Below, piece after piece: positions 51,632 to 60,541 of a stretch of 64,000 nucleotides of DNA (position 1 is its first letter; every line of letters starts with the position of its first letter). A program made the translations under genes and the position numbers. Under the pieces are notes generated by a model, which was not told the origin of the DNA, searched no databases, and saw only the letters and a program-made list of their open reading frames with translations. This DNA is from Clostridia bacterium (GTDB taxonomy: Bacteria > Bacillota > Clostridia > Oscillospirales > CAG-272), in the NCBI GenBank assembly GCA_017503325.1, contig JAFVTI010000035.1:1-64000 (forward strand), written 5' to 3'.

Positions 51632-52684
51632 CTAAGAAATGCGGTAAGCACTGGGGGTATGTCCCGTCTGCGCCATAAACGCCTTGTAAAAGGAGCTGCA
51701 GCTCTCAAAGCCGACCTCCGCGCTGATGTCTGACACCGAAAGCTCGGTCTCCTTAAGGAGGCGGCAAGCCTCGTTGATTTTAAGTCTACGCTGAATAGAA
51801 ACGAAATTTGTTTGTGTCTGAGCCTTAATCAATCGGCTGACATAGGACGGAGAATAATTAAATGCCTTGGCCACGCTCTGCAGGGTTGCCTCCTTATAGT
51901 GTTGCTTGAGGTAATTGAGTATGGATGGAACCGCTGAATGCGGATAAAGGGGAAGGTTGTCCGAAGAGCCGTTCTGAGCCGCCGATCTCTCGGATAAAAG
52001 AGCGAAAAAACTTTTCATCATCCAGACATAGGGCAGATCATCGGCATTGCAGTTTTTTTGACGGAGTTTTTCCAGTATCAGGAGCTGCAAGAGCTCGTGA
52101 GCCGCCTCGGGACAGTCGGTGCCCTTGATAAAATGGTACTTGGAAAGGTTGGAGCAGAAAAAACTATGGTAAAGAAATGACACAAGAGGGGAGCTGTAAT
52201 CATTCAGTAAGCTGCGATAGGTGACCTCAAAGGAGGAGGCCTTCAGCAGTATATTGAAGAGCAAGCCGTCACAACGGATCATGCTGTGCTCGGTAAAGGG
52301 AGGGATCACACACAGATCCCCCGGATTCATAGCCAGCACTCGTCCGTCAATGGTATGCTCCGCACGGCCGTCCAACAGATAGGATATTTCGAAAAATTCA
52401 TGGGTGTGCAGAAACGGCGGCATATGACGGACGTGATGGGACACATAGATCTGACGGTCATCCTCCGGAAAGTAAAACTTTTCCAACAACAGATCCACAG
52501 GACAGGGGGTGAGCTGGGGCAAATACATCTGGTGCTGTCTTACATCCTCCATATTCGTGGATGCCAGAAAGCCCGACAGATCGCCGCTTTGGACGGCTCT
52601 GTGGTATTGCTCATATATTTCCTCGCCGTACATATCGGGACGGGTTAATTCATAAAACTCGTCTTGATGATTATTTCGGAACAT
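51632..52684 (-). CDS. AraC-family regulator with cupin sensor, next to the exported GH36 gene
   Basis: The product is 350 aa from the ATG at 52684 (GGGGGAGGG upstream). A cupin sensor covers about 80-155 (HVRHMPPFLHTHEFFEISYLLDGRAEHT and NPGDLCVIPPFTEHS, a sugar-binding pocket pattern). The AraC helix-turn-helix pair occupies the last 100 residues (TLQSVAKAFNYSPSYVSRLI, VSDISAEVGFESCSSFYKAF, TPSAYRIS). It is divergent from an alpha-galactosidase gene and likely regulates it in response to a galactoside. Confidence 0.9.
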   Translation of the reverse strand: MFRNNHQDEFYELTRPDMYGEEIYEQYHRAVQSGDLSGFLASTNMEDVRQHQMYLPQLTPCPVDLLLEKFYFPEDDRQIYVSHHVRHMPPFLHTHEFFEISYLLDGRAEHTIDGRVLAMNPGDLCVIPPFTEHSMIRCDGLLFNILLKASSFEVTYRSLLNDYSSPLVSFLYHSFFCSNLSKYHFIKGTDCPEAAHELLQLLILEKLRQKNCNADDLPYVWMMKSFFALLSERSAAQNGSSDNLPLYPHSAVPSILNYLKQHYKEATLQSVAKAFNYSPSYVSRLIKAQTQTNFVSIQRRLKINEACRLLKETELSVSDISAEVGFESCSSFYKAFMAQTGHTPSAYRIS

Positions 52685-52718
52685 AAAGGCCCTCCCCCGG
52701 TAATCAATATCCGTATAC

Positions 52719-52747
52719 AGTATAGCACGTATCATGCCCTCCGTCAA
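52719..52747 (-). promoter_or_regulatory. Promoter of the AraC regulator gene
   Basis: Minus strand TTGACG (52747-52742), 17 bases, TATACT (52724-52719). Confidence 0.65.
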
Positions 52748-52764
52748 TAATAATTATTAACCAA

Positions 52765-52779
52765 TGTCAAAAAATGACA
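52765..52779. promoter_or_regulatory. Candidate AraC operator (TGTCA palindrome)
   Basis: TGTCA-AAAAA-TGACA lies between the divergent promoters. Single TGTCA or TTGACA words recur at 52785-52790 and near 52837. The arrangement fits a regulator site but is not proof of one. Confidence 0.4.
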
Positions 52780-52801
52780 CAATACTTGACAACGGTGAGC
52801 A

Positions 52802-52830
52802 TTGCAATCAGCGTAGGTAAATAATATAAT
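52802..52830 (+). promoter_or_regulatory. Promoter of the exported GH36 gene
   Basis: TTGCAA (52802-52807), 17 bases, TATAAT (52825-52830). The weak -35 is usual for activator-dependent promoters. Confidence 0.65.
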
Positions 52831-52882
52831 AAAACTGTCATTTTCAAGCATTGATATGACGAAAACGTAAGGAGATTGCAAT

Positions 52883-55594
52883 ATGAAAAAACGCTTAAAC
52901 GCCGTACTTGGCATAATCGGTCTGGTTTTGCTTTGCCTTGCCCTCTTTGTGGGATGCCGCTCAGAGGATCACCCACAGGACAGCGCATCCCATACCGATG
53001 AACCGCCGACCGAAGAACTATCAACCGAAACGGCTCCGATCGACACCCCTGCTTCGAATGAGACCGAAACAGATGAGTCTGAGATCACCACAACACCCAT
53101 ACCGGAGGACGCTATGTACGCAGACAATATTTTTTCTGATGACCCCACCGTTGTGCAAATGTACATCGATGGAACAACAAATCCGATCCCCGTGGAGATT
53201 CCCAAGAAAAAGAGAGGGATCGGACTTCAGGTGCAGGTAAACGCGCCTTTCTCGGGTGTCCGCATGGGCTTCCCGACGTGGGGTGTTGCGGGTACCTACT
53301 GTACCCTGTCGATTTACCGCTGGGATACAAACTATAAGACCACTCTTGCCGCAGAGCCCCTGCTCGACCTGCCCATTACCGATATTCAGGACTGCGCTAT
53401 TCGGGATATCCCCTTTGGCCGTCAGTTTGACCCGGGCGAATACCTGTTCATGGTACACAGCGGCGGAGGCCCCGACGGCAAGCTGCCGGGCGTCTGGAAT
53501 TTTACCTCGAGTGTCAGCTGCGGTCAGATGTATAACCATGGAGGAAAGATGAATGGCGAATTGCAGCTTTGGATGATGTTCGATAAGACCCCTATCATCC
53601 CCTTCGGCTCCATGGATGCCCTGTATACCAACGAGGCGTCGGCAACAGAGAAATCCGATGCTGTCGCCGCCTATCGCGCCTTGATTCGGAATCTGTCCGC
53701 CTTCCCGACCTCCTTTAAGATCGGGGACACCCAATACCACGGCTTCGGCAAGGACTTCAAGGTACTGGATCGCAACGTGGAGACCGGCGATCTCTCCGAA
53801 ACCACCACCATCCGATTTGGCTATCAGGATACGTTGGAGATCCTTCTGGTCGCTACCCTGTACCCCGAATACGCCGCCTACGAATGGACGCTCTACTTTA
53901 CCAACGTAGGTACCGAGAATTCTCCCACCATATCCGAGATCAACGGTTGTGACTATACCATTCGTGCCGACAATCCCCATCTGCGGGGTATATACGGAGA
54001 CGGCGGCTACGACGGTATAGCCAATATGCCCTACGATATCAACATATCGGGCATGAACATGGAGATCAATAACGAGACGGGACGAAGTACCTATGGCCGA
54101 TTCCCCTACTTCCAGGTGACCCATAACAGCGGCGGCGTGTTCTTCGCGGTGGGCTGGCCGGGTCAGTGGCGTGCGGGCTTTGACTCCCGGAACGGAAACC
54201 TGCGCGTGTATGACGGCCAGGTCAAGCTGGATACCTACCTGCGCCCGGGTCAGACCATACGGACGCCTCTCTCCAGCTTCTTGTTCTATAATGGAAGCGA
54301 CAATGACCGTGCCACCAATCTTTGGAGAAAATTCTACATTGACTGCAATATGCACAAACCCGGTGGAGAGACCTTTGAACCGGCCGTGGCGGCGGTCACC
54401 TCCTGGATGTATGGTGAAATGGTGGGCGCGAATGAGGCGAATCAGATCGACGCTATCAAGACTTACCACGATAACGGCATTGCCCTGGACTATTTCTGGA
54501 TGGACGCGGGCTGGTACTATAAGACAGGAACCCAATCTTTGGACGTTTGGCTGCCTACGGGCACATGGTACGTAGACGAATCCCGTTTCCCGACCAAGTT
54601 CAAGGCTATTTCGGATTATGCCCACAGCAAGGGAACCAAGACCATTCTGTGGTTTGAGCCCGAGGTGGTGCGTCTGGATCCCGCCCTGTTCGGAGAGACC
54701 AGCGTCCGCAAGGAGTGGTTACTCCCCAACAGCGCCACCAAGCTGATCGATTACGGCAATCCCGAGGCTCGAGAGTGGCTGCTCAACCGTGTCTGTACCA
54801 TTCTGGAGGAGGGCGACATCGACCTCTACCGCCAGGATTACGGTGTTGCTTCTCCCGCCTCCGAGTGGCAGTCCAACGACCCCGCGGGGCAGATCGGTAT
54901 CACCGAGAATCTCTACGTGCAGGGCTACCTCTGGTTCTTGGACGGCATTATTGCCAGATTCCCCGACATGATGATCGACTCCTGCGCGGCGGGCGGCGGT
55001 CGTAACGATCTGGAGACCATGCGCCGTGCAGTGCCTCTCCATAAGAGCGACAGTGCCTATTCGGAGCATGATATCAAGCAGAGCATGAACGCATCCCTGT
55101 TCGCCTGGCTCCCCTACTTCGGTACCGTTGTGGATGGACCTGCTACTTGCAACCGTGTGGATCGCTACGGACTGCGCTCCTCCTTCTGCAGCTTCCCCGT
55201 ACTTGAATACAATCTGAACTCGTCGGAGCTGGATTGGCAGACCGCGAAGGCCTGTGTCGACGAATGGGAGCAGATCAAGGGCTTCTACGACGACGATTAC
55301 TACCTGCTCTCTGAGTGGAACCGCTCTGACAAGGAGTGGATGGCCTGGGAATTCTACGATTCCCAAAGTGGCAAGGGATTTTTCGAGGTGTTCCGCCCCG
55401 CAAATGCGACTGACAGCAGTTTTACCGTTCAGCTGAAGGGTCTGAAAAATACCGCCTCCTACAAGCTGACCGACACCGAAGGCCGCTTTGAGGTCACTGC
55501 CTCAGGCTCCGAGTTGAAAAAGGCAGGCTACACGATTACGCTGGCAGAGGCGTACAGCAGCGCTGTGGTGCTGATCGAGGAAGTACCCTCCTGA
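52883..55594 (+). CDS. Exported GH36 alpha-galactosidase-like lipoprotein
   Basis: The product is 903 aa with AAGGAG before the ATG. The signal ends in LFVGC (Cys25), followed by a Thr/Glu-rich linker to about 78. A beta-sandwich of about 160 residues (80-240), possibly carbohydrate-binding, comes next. The GH36 N-terminal sandwich and TIM barrel follow, with DYFWMDAGWYY (536-546), WFEPEVV (590-596), nucleophile Asp652 in LYRQDYG, DSCAAGGGRND (699-709) and acid/base Asp723 in PLHKSDSAYSE. It would release alpha-galactose from raffinose-type sugars or galactomannan outside the cell. An AraC gene is divergent. Confidence 0.93.
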   Translation: MKKRLNAVLGIIGLVLLCLALFVGCRSEDHPQDSASHTDEPPTEELSTETAPIDTPASNETETDESEITTTPIPEDAMYADNIFSDDPTVVQMYIDGTTNPIPVEIPKKKRGIGLQVQVNAPFSGVRMGFPTWGVAGTYCTLSIYRWDTNYKTTLAAEPLLDLPITDIQDCAIRDIPFGRQFDPGEYLFMVHSGGGPDGKLPGVWNFTSSVSCGQMYNHGGKMNGELQLWMMFDKTPIIPFGSMDALYTNEASATEKSDAVAAYRALIRNLSAFPTSFKIGDTQYHGFGKDFKVLDRNVETGDLSETTTIRFGYQDTLEILLVATLYPEYAAYEWTLYFTNVGTENSPTISEINGCDYTIRADNPHLRGIYGDGGYDGIANMPYDINISGMNMEINNETGRSTYGRFPYFQVTHNSGGVFFAVGWPGQWRAGFDSRNGNLRVYDGQVKLDTYLRPGQTIRTPLSSFLFYNGSDNDRATNLWRKFYIDCNMHKPGGETFEPAVAAVTSWMYGEMVGANEANQIDAIKTYHDNGIALDYFWMDAGWYYKTGTQSLDVWLPTGTWYVDESRFPTKFKAISDYAHSKGTKTILWFEPEVVRLDPALFGETSVRKEWLLPNSATKLIDYGNPEAREWLLNRVCTILEEGDIDLYRQDYGVASPASEWQSNDPAGQIGITENLYVQGYLWFLDGIIARFPDMMIDSCAAGGGRNDLETMRRAVPLHKSDSAYSEHDIKQSMNASLFAWLPYFGTVVDGPATCNRVDRYGLRSSFCSFPVLEYNLNSSELDWQTAKACVDEWEQIKGFYDDDYYLLSEWNRSDKEWMAWEFYDSQSGKGFFEVFRPANATDSSFTVQLKGLKNTASYKLTDTEGRFEVTASGSELKKAGYTITLAEAYSSAVVLIEEVPS

Positions 55595-55599
55595 CAGAA

Positions 55600-56262
55600 C
55601 TTCACGGACAGCTTGCTGACGTAGAATTATCGAAGCGAATCATTAAAACAAGCCTAGCCGAACGGGAGTCGAACCAAGTTGGTTTTGACGTGCAGATTTG
55701 TCCGATCCCTTCATCTTTTCCCTTGGACATATTGCCTATATGCCCTGCGGGAAAAGCTTTTGGGCTCGAAAAAATCTGCTGCGTCAAAACTGCTCGCACC
55801 CGCCGGCGAATGCATTTTTGATAGATTTTGGCGCGATTTTGCGAAGTAGCATAACCGAAGAAAGCCAAATCCATACGGTTTTGAGTGACAAATATCCGCA
55901 TTTGCTGCAGATAAAATTCTCGCAATATGATATATTGCTTCGCATTTTCTCTTTGCATCTGCATAATATTTGCTCACTCAAAACTGCGAAGCACCCTCCG
56001 GCGTTGCGATTTTTGATGGATTTTGTCGAAGCGAGTCGAAGCAAGATACGCATCTTGCAAGGCGAGTTTCGGCAAAAGACACAAAAATTGCTCGTCGCAG
56101 GGCGTATGATTTGACTTTCTTCGGTTATGACCATCTTGCGACGAAAGCGCGCCGAAAGATGCGAAAATGCATCGCTGGCGGGCAATTCGGTTCGATTCCC
56201 GTTCGGCTAACCCGAAGCAATTCGGATTAGGCTTGTTATGGTGAAACGTAAAACAACCTTTT
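55600..56262. repeat. Non-coding segment bounded by inverted tRNA-end-like sequences
   Basis: The left arm (55650-55674: AGCCGAACGGGAGTCGAACC) and right arm (56189-56209: GGTTCGATTCCCGTTCGGCT) are inverted and have the T-arm/acceptor pattern of a tRNA. Inside, two degenerate direct copies (about 55770-55840 and 55978-56045) share AAAACTG...CCGGCG and TTTTTGAT(A/G)GATTTTG. No protein is supported; only short overlapping frames exist. Confidence 0.6.
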
Positions 56263-56265
56263 CAA

Positions 56266-56565
56266 TCAGTAAAGCCCGCGGTACAGGGTCAGAAGCGTGT
56301 TCTCGTCCACCGCCTTGTCCGCCAGCACCAACAGATCATCCGAGCGGGTCACGGTCTTGCCGCAGGACTCCAGCGCAGGGAGGATATCCACGTACTCGAC
56401 ACCGTAGTGGTTGTAGGTCTCGCCGCTGATCGTCAGGCCCATGACCTCGGTTGCGAATGCCTTGAGAACATAGAGGTGATTCTCGTCACCAAAGAAGGTC
56501 GCCTTGGTGGAAGACTCGTCCAAACGCACCATCTTACCGCCCGCGAAGGCGTAGTAGGAGCCGAT
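56266..56565 (-). pseudogene. Fragment of a surface protein with a copper-amine-oxidase-like stalk domain
   Basis: About 99 codons are open on the minus strand with no start: the frame begins right after a stop (56568-56566) with GSYYAFAGGKMVRLDES and continues through LYVLKAFATEVMGLTISGETYN and YVDILPALESCGKTV. The latter pattern resembles the stalk (CuAO_N1-like) repeats of Bacillota surface proteins. A short internal ATG at 56532 exists without a good ribosome site. I read it as a remnant of a larger gene, cut at both sides by rearrangement near the repeat segment. Confidence 0.55.
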
Positions 56566-56569
56566 TCAA

Positions 56570-56590
56570 CGGCTGATTATCAGCCGCTTT
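56570..56590. terminator. Short hairpin after the EamA transporter gene
   Basis: 7-bp stem CGGCTGA/TCAGCCG (56570-56576, 56580-56586) overlapping the transporter stop. The T-run is only on the plus strand (CTTTTAT), so it is a weak terminator for the minus strand. Confidence 0.45.
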
Positions 56591-57495
56591 TATGCAAACG
56601 GATTGCACAAAAATACAACCGAAATAATACCGAAGGCCACACCAATCCATTGCTTTACGGAAAGCCGTTCCTTGAACAGCAGTACGGCTGCCAAGGTGGT
56701 AAGCACAAGACCTCCGCCATTGACAATCGGGAAAAAGATGGCGCTATCCATGACCCCCGAAAGATAGAGATTAAATTTGTTGTTTACAGCTACGCAAGCA
56801 CCGTTTGTTACCATAATTCCAATCAAAAGCCAAATCAGCATTCTGCTCTTGTTTCGCTTTTCTTTCTCGTTTGTAGATAGACCTTCGCGCCGTTTCAGCA
56901 ACAGAGCGAAAATTGCGCAAAAGACTGCCGATGAGACAAAAGCGATGATCAAAAATGCGTTTAGCTCATTGCGGTATACAGAGCTTTGGTGCACCTTCTG
57001 CATAACGCCGATACCGCCCGTTGCGACAAAGGCTATAAGACACAGAAACAACCATTTTACATTTGCCTTTTTTTCACCGCTGTCACTTTTGGCGGCAAGA
57101 ATAAAGCTCACCAGCATCAGTACAATTCCCACGATCTGCGCCCACCCTAAGCTCTCGTCAAAAAACAATACGCCTGACAGAGCGGATATCAGTGTGGAAA
57201 AAGAGATGATAACCGAGGTGTAGGACATCGGTCCGACTTGCAAAGCGGCAATATTCGTGATTCCTTGAAGAGCTGTAATGGCACCAAACACAACGCCGAG
57301 TAGGACTGTAAATGCAGATGCAGAACCAAAACCTCCCCAACACAGTAGAACTACGGCTGCGGTCAAACAACTGACAGCGTTGAACCAAAAACCTCCCGAA
57401 AGCTTCGTGGTTTCTTGATCGGTGTAGTACTTTTTCGTAATACCTCCGCCGAGAGCCGCAGCCAGAGATAAGATCAGTTTCGTCGGTATGCTCAT
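56590..57495 (-). CDS. DMT/EamA-family transporter coupled to a cytosolic alpha-galactosidase
   Basis: The product is 301 aa with about ten hydrophobic helices in two EamA repeats (for example VGPMSYTSVIISFSTLISALSGVLFFDESLGWAQIVGIVLMLVSF and FPIVNGGGLVLTTLAAVLLFKERLS region, given here only by its pattern). The ATG at 57495 overlaps the stop of the GH36 gene (ATGA), so the two proteins are made together. No PTS or ABC sugar importer is nearby, which makes a sugar-related substrate plausible, as for RhaT/GlcU-like members of this superfamily. That is inference. Confidence 0.82.
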   Translation of the reverse strand: MSIPTKLILSLAAALGGGITKKYYTDQETTKLSGGFWFNAVSCLTAAVVLLCWGGFGSASAFTVLLGVVFGAITALQGITNIAALQVGPMSYTSVIISFSTLISALSGVLFFDESLGWAQIVGIVLMLVSFILAAKSDSGEKKANVKWLFLCLIAFVATGGIGVMQKVHQSSVYRNELNAFLIIAFVSSAVFCAIFALLLKRREGLSTNEKEKRNKSRMLIWLLIGIMVTNGACVAVNNKFNLYLSGVMDSAIFFPIVNGGGLVLTTLAAVLLFKERLSVKQWIGVAFGIISVVFLCNPFA

Positions 57496-59513
57496 ATCTT
57501 CTTCACCCATAAAAGCTTGGCAGTGCGAGGTGCTTCAAATCGAAGCGTTACGACTCTGTCGGTTACGCTTTCCTCACGGCTGTCCTCGTCGGTAACGGTA
57601 TATCTGTCGGCTCCACTTGCAAACGGCAGGAATACTTCAAGCAGATCCCCTGCGCAATTTTCCTGACGGAACGCCAATATGACACCGTCTTCTCGGTCGG
57701 GATCATAGTAGCAGAAGGCGGTGAAATCGGCGGTATCCTGCTCCCCGTGCCATGGCGTCAGGGTATAAACCTCTTTGAGCAGATACGGGGCTACCCGTTT
57801 CCATTCCCGGAGTCCAAATCGGAGCATATCGAAATTTTGCTCTGCGTCATATACGAACTGCGAATCCACGTTCAACGCAGGAAGATAGGACGCGCGCCAA
57901 ACGTAAGGATCGCTGATACCTGTGGGCGCAAGCTGTGACAGCTTTTCTTTGGTGTTCGCTCCGCAGAACGGGATCCATTTGTTAAAAGAGGTGGTCATCG
58001 AAAGCCGAAGCGCGGTGCTTGTTCTGTCGCTGTCGCTTCGAAGAAGCGGAACGCCTCGGCGCATGGATTCGAGATCGTTTCTTCCGCCGCCTCCTGCACA
58101 GGAATCAACGAATCCGCAACCGCCATAAGAAAGCGTACAAGCGATAATGTCATCCCACATTTGATAATGACCGATGATAAACTTGGATTCTGTGATACCG
58201 TATCGGTTCTCACCCTCCAGACTGTCAAGATGCTGCCACAGCGTTGATGCGTTACAGTTGTTATCCTCTCGATACATCTCTACCTTGTTTTGGCGAAGCA
58301 TTTTGCATATACGCTCCGTCGTCCACTTACGGCACGCGGGATCTCCGATATTGTTGGAGATGGTTGCTTCTCCATCTACACGAATTGCCCAGTCTATGTT
58401 GTAGCCGTAGTTTTTGGCAAGACTTTCGGGATCGGTAACGCGCTCAGGTTCAAACCAGACCAGCGTTTTCATGCCGTGCTCCCGCGCAAAATCCGTAGAC
58501 TCGAGAAAGGTTTGATCGGGCCATTTGCGGGGATCCAGCTCCCAGGTTCCGACCGTATCCCACCAATCGTGTCCCGGTACGTAGGGTTCGGCACTTGTAC
58601 CGTCCGGGCAGACATACCATCCCGCGTCAAACCATCTGAAATCTACCTTTGCGTCTTCGGCAATCATTTTTTCCAAAGAAGGACGCCACGTGGTATGGCA
58701 CTCGGATATACTTCCGTCCGAATTTGGCAGTCCCGTATCATTGGAAAGACAGCAGGTGGAGAAAGGCTCAAGATAACGGCCGCTCGCATCCGCCTTCGGC
58801 ATATTATATCGGATAAACCAATCACGCCAGAAATTTGTGGCAAAATGCTCATCTCGCACCATATACGGAGCGAGTACAAAAAGCGCGGTCCGTATTTTTT
58901 CACCGGGCTTCAAATATGTTTTCAACCCGTTGACTGAGGATGCGGTATAGGTCGTCATGTCACCGACCGATGAAAAGGAGGCCTTCCACGTGCCCGCCCA
59001 ACCAATGGCAAGCATCGCACCACCGTCACCGTATTCCAAATTGAAGTAAGGAAAATTGACGTGCGTCGCCCGTCCCGAGTCCGACGAAAACTCTGCCGGA
59101 TCCTTACGCAGATCGATGCTGTACGGGCGATATTGGTTGATGTGATCTCCCAAAATACCCTTCAAAACAGGATTTTTGCCTTCAAAAGATAACTCCGCTT
59201 TCAACTCTTGAATCACGCCACTGCTCTTGTCCGAAGTGTTTTCAAGCCATACCGTCCACTCGGTGATGCCATGGGAGAAATAGTGCGTAAGGATCAACGT
59301 GACCTCAAGGGTATGTAAAAACAAAAACCTAAAAGTTTGCGTTTCTTTCTCATCCGATCGTATGGTATCCTTGCTTATATGCGTAAAATGCTCGGGCGAA
59401 AAGCCTTGATATTTCCTACCATCGTAAACAAATGAAAACGGCATATTCGACAGATCGGCAGACAGCGTGCGATACTGCTCGGTTGCTTGAAAATTTTCAT
59501 AATTATTTTTCAT
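57492..59513 (-). CDS. Cytoplasmic GH36 alpha-galactosidase-like enzyme
   Basis: The product is 673 aa. The ATG at 59513 follows AAGGAG; a longer frame exists but crosses the divergent promoter. There is no signal peptide. GH36 features are FRWFDAGWYV (292-301), LVWFEPERVTDP (351-362), nucleophile Asp417 in MYREDNNC, FVDSCAGGGGRNDLESMRRG (468-487) and acid/base Asp494 in LLRSDSDRT. It would split imported alpha-galactosides to galactose, feeding the Leloir pathway (galT at 5-6.6 kb). It is coupled to the downstream transporter gene and divergent from an AraC gene. Confidence 0.92.
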   Translation of the reverse strand: MKNNYENFQATEQYRTLSADLSNMPFSFVYDGRKYQGFSPEHFTHISKDTIRSDEKETQTFRFLFLHTLEVTLILTHYFSHGITEWTVWLENTSDKSSGVIQELKAELSFEGKNPVLKGILGDHINQYRPYSIDLRKDPAEFSSDSGRATHVNFPYFNLEYGDGGAMLAIGWAGTWKASFSSVGDMTTYTASSVNGLKTYLKPGEKIRTALFVLAPYMVRDEHFATNFWRDWFIRYNMPKADASGRYLEPFSTCCLSNDTGLPNSDGSISECHTTWRPSLEKMIAEDAKVDFRWFDAGWYVCPDGTSAEPYVPGHDWWDTVGTWELDPRKWPDQTFLESTDFAREHGMKTLVWFEPERVTDPESLAKNYGYNIDWAIRVDGEATISNNIGDPACRKWTTERICKMLRQNKVEMYREDNNCNASTLWQHLDSLEGENRYGITESKFIIGHYQMWDDIIACTLSYGGCGFVDSCAGGGGRNDLESMRRGVPLLRSDSDRTSTALRLSMTTSFNKWIPFCGANTKEKLSQLAPTGISDPYVWRASYLPALNVDSQFVYDAEQNFDMLRFGLREWKRVAPYLLKEVYTLTPWHGEQDTADFTAFCYYDPDREDGVILAFRQENCAGDLLEVFLPFASGADRYTVTDEDSREESVTDRVVTLRFEAPRTAKLLWVKKI

Positions 59514-59541
59514 GTTTTTCTCCTTCGCATATAATTTGGAC

Positions 59542-59570
59542 TTGACAAAAGACTCATCATGTGATATTAT
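59542..59570 (+). promoter_or_regulatory. Promoter of the third AraC gene
   Basis: TTGACA (59542-59547), 17 bases, TATTAT (59565-59570), within the divergent region between the cytosolic GH36 and AraC genes. Confidence 0.7.
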
Positions 59571-59641
59571 AACATTTGAATTATTATATTTATATGATTT
59601 TTCATTCGTTTTATATAAAAATTCGCTCATCGGGAGGAAGC

Positions 59642-60502
59642 ATGTACGAGCCAAAAAATTTGCCGCAGCTGAATGAAGCAATCAGTACATTATCCAGTAT
59701 GCGTTTTTCTATCGTTTACAATAACAAATACAGTAAGGCTGATGATCCCGACGCCGACCCTTTGCACATTCATAACTTTCTTGAAATTTTTCTGAATGTT
59801 TCAAGCGATATATCCTTTCTTGTCAATAACAACCTATATCCCGTTCCCGAGGGAGACGCGGTGATCTCACGCCCGGGTGATATACATATGGGAGTTTTTC
59901 ACAAGGCTGCCGTGCAGGAGCATATATGCATCTGGATCGAGGCGGACTTTGCCTCTCCCATATTCTCTTTTTTGCGCAAAGAGGACTTTTGTCCTTTGTT
60001 CTCCTTTGACGAGAAAACAAAAAAGGAATTGCTGTCTCTTACCTTCTCGCTGCTGGATATATGTGAAAATGAAGGCTCTGAGTTGAAAAAAGCGTCTTGT
60101 TTGCTCCGAATTTTAACGTTGTTCGAAAAGGAGACGTCACCTGATGCCGCCGCGCAGTCTGATATTCCCGAACCGCTTCAAAAAATATTGGATGACATTC
60201 ACGGGAATTTTGCCGAGATCCGCAACGTGAGCGACATTCTGACGTCCCACTTTGTAAGTTCCGCTACCCTGACACGTTGGTTTCGAAAGCACCTTCATAC
60301 GTCTCCGCGAGAATATCTCGAATCAGTCAAACTGTCCAACGCGGCTGTTTTGCTTTCAAACGGACATTCGGTAACGGACGCGTGTATGCGCTCCGGATTT
60401 ACGGATTGCTCCCATTTTATCGTTCTTTTCAAAAAGAAATTCGGAGAAACGCCGTTGAAATATAAGAAAAAAGTAAATATCGGCACATCTTTTCAAGCGT
60501 GA
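59642..60502 (+). CDS. AraC-family regulator of the GH36/CBM cluster
   Basis: The product is 286 aa with GGGAGGAAG before the ATG. The N-terminal cupin-like sensor (about 30-110: HIHNFLEIFLNVSSDISFLV and PEGDAVISRPGDIHMG) binds a small ligand. The AraC DNA-binding region is at the C-terminus (NVSDILTSHFVSSATLTRWFR, VTDACMRSGFTDCSHFIVLF, TPLKYKKK). It is divergent from the cytosolic GH36 gene and co-directional with the surface CBM protein and the third GH36, so it may control both directions. Confidence 0.9.
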   Translation: MYEPKNLPQLNEAISTLSSMRFSIVYNNKYSKADDPDADPLHIHNFLEIFLNVSSDISFLVNNNLYPVPEGDAVISRPGDIHMGVFHKAAVQEHICIWIEADFASPIFSFLRKEDFCPLFSFDEKTKKELLSLTFSLLDICENEGSELKKASCLLRILTLFEKETSPDAAAQSDIPEPLQKILDDIHGNFAEIRNVSDILTSHFVSSATLTRWFRKHLHTSPREYLESVKLSNAAVLLSNGHSVTDACMRSGFTDCSHFIVLFKKKFGETPLKYKKKVNIGTSFQA

Positions 60503-60541
60503 CTTATTGTCATACAGACTGATGATAAAGGAGGAAAAACC

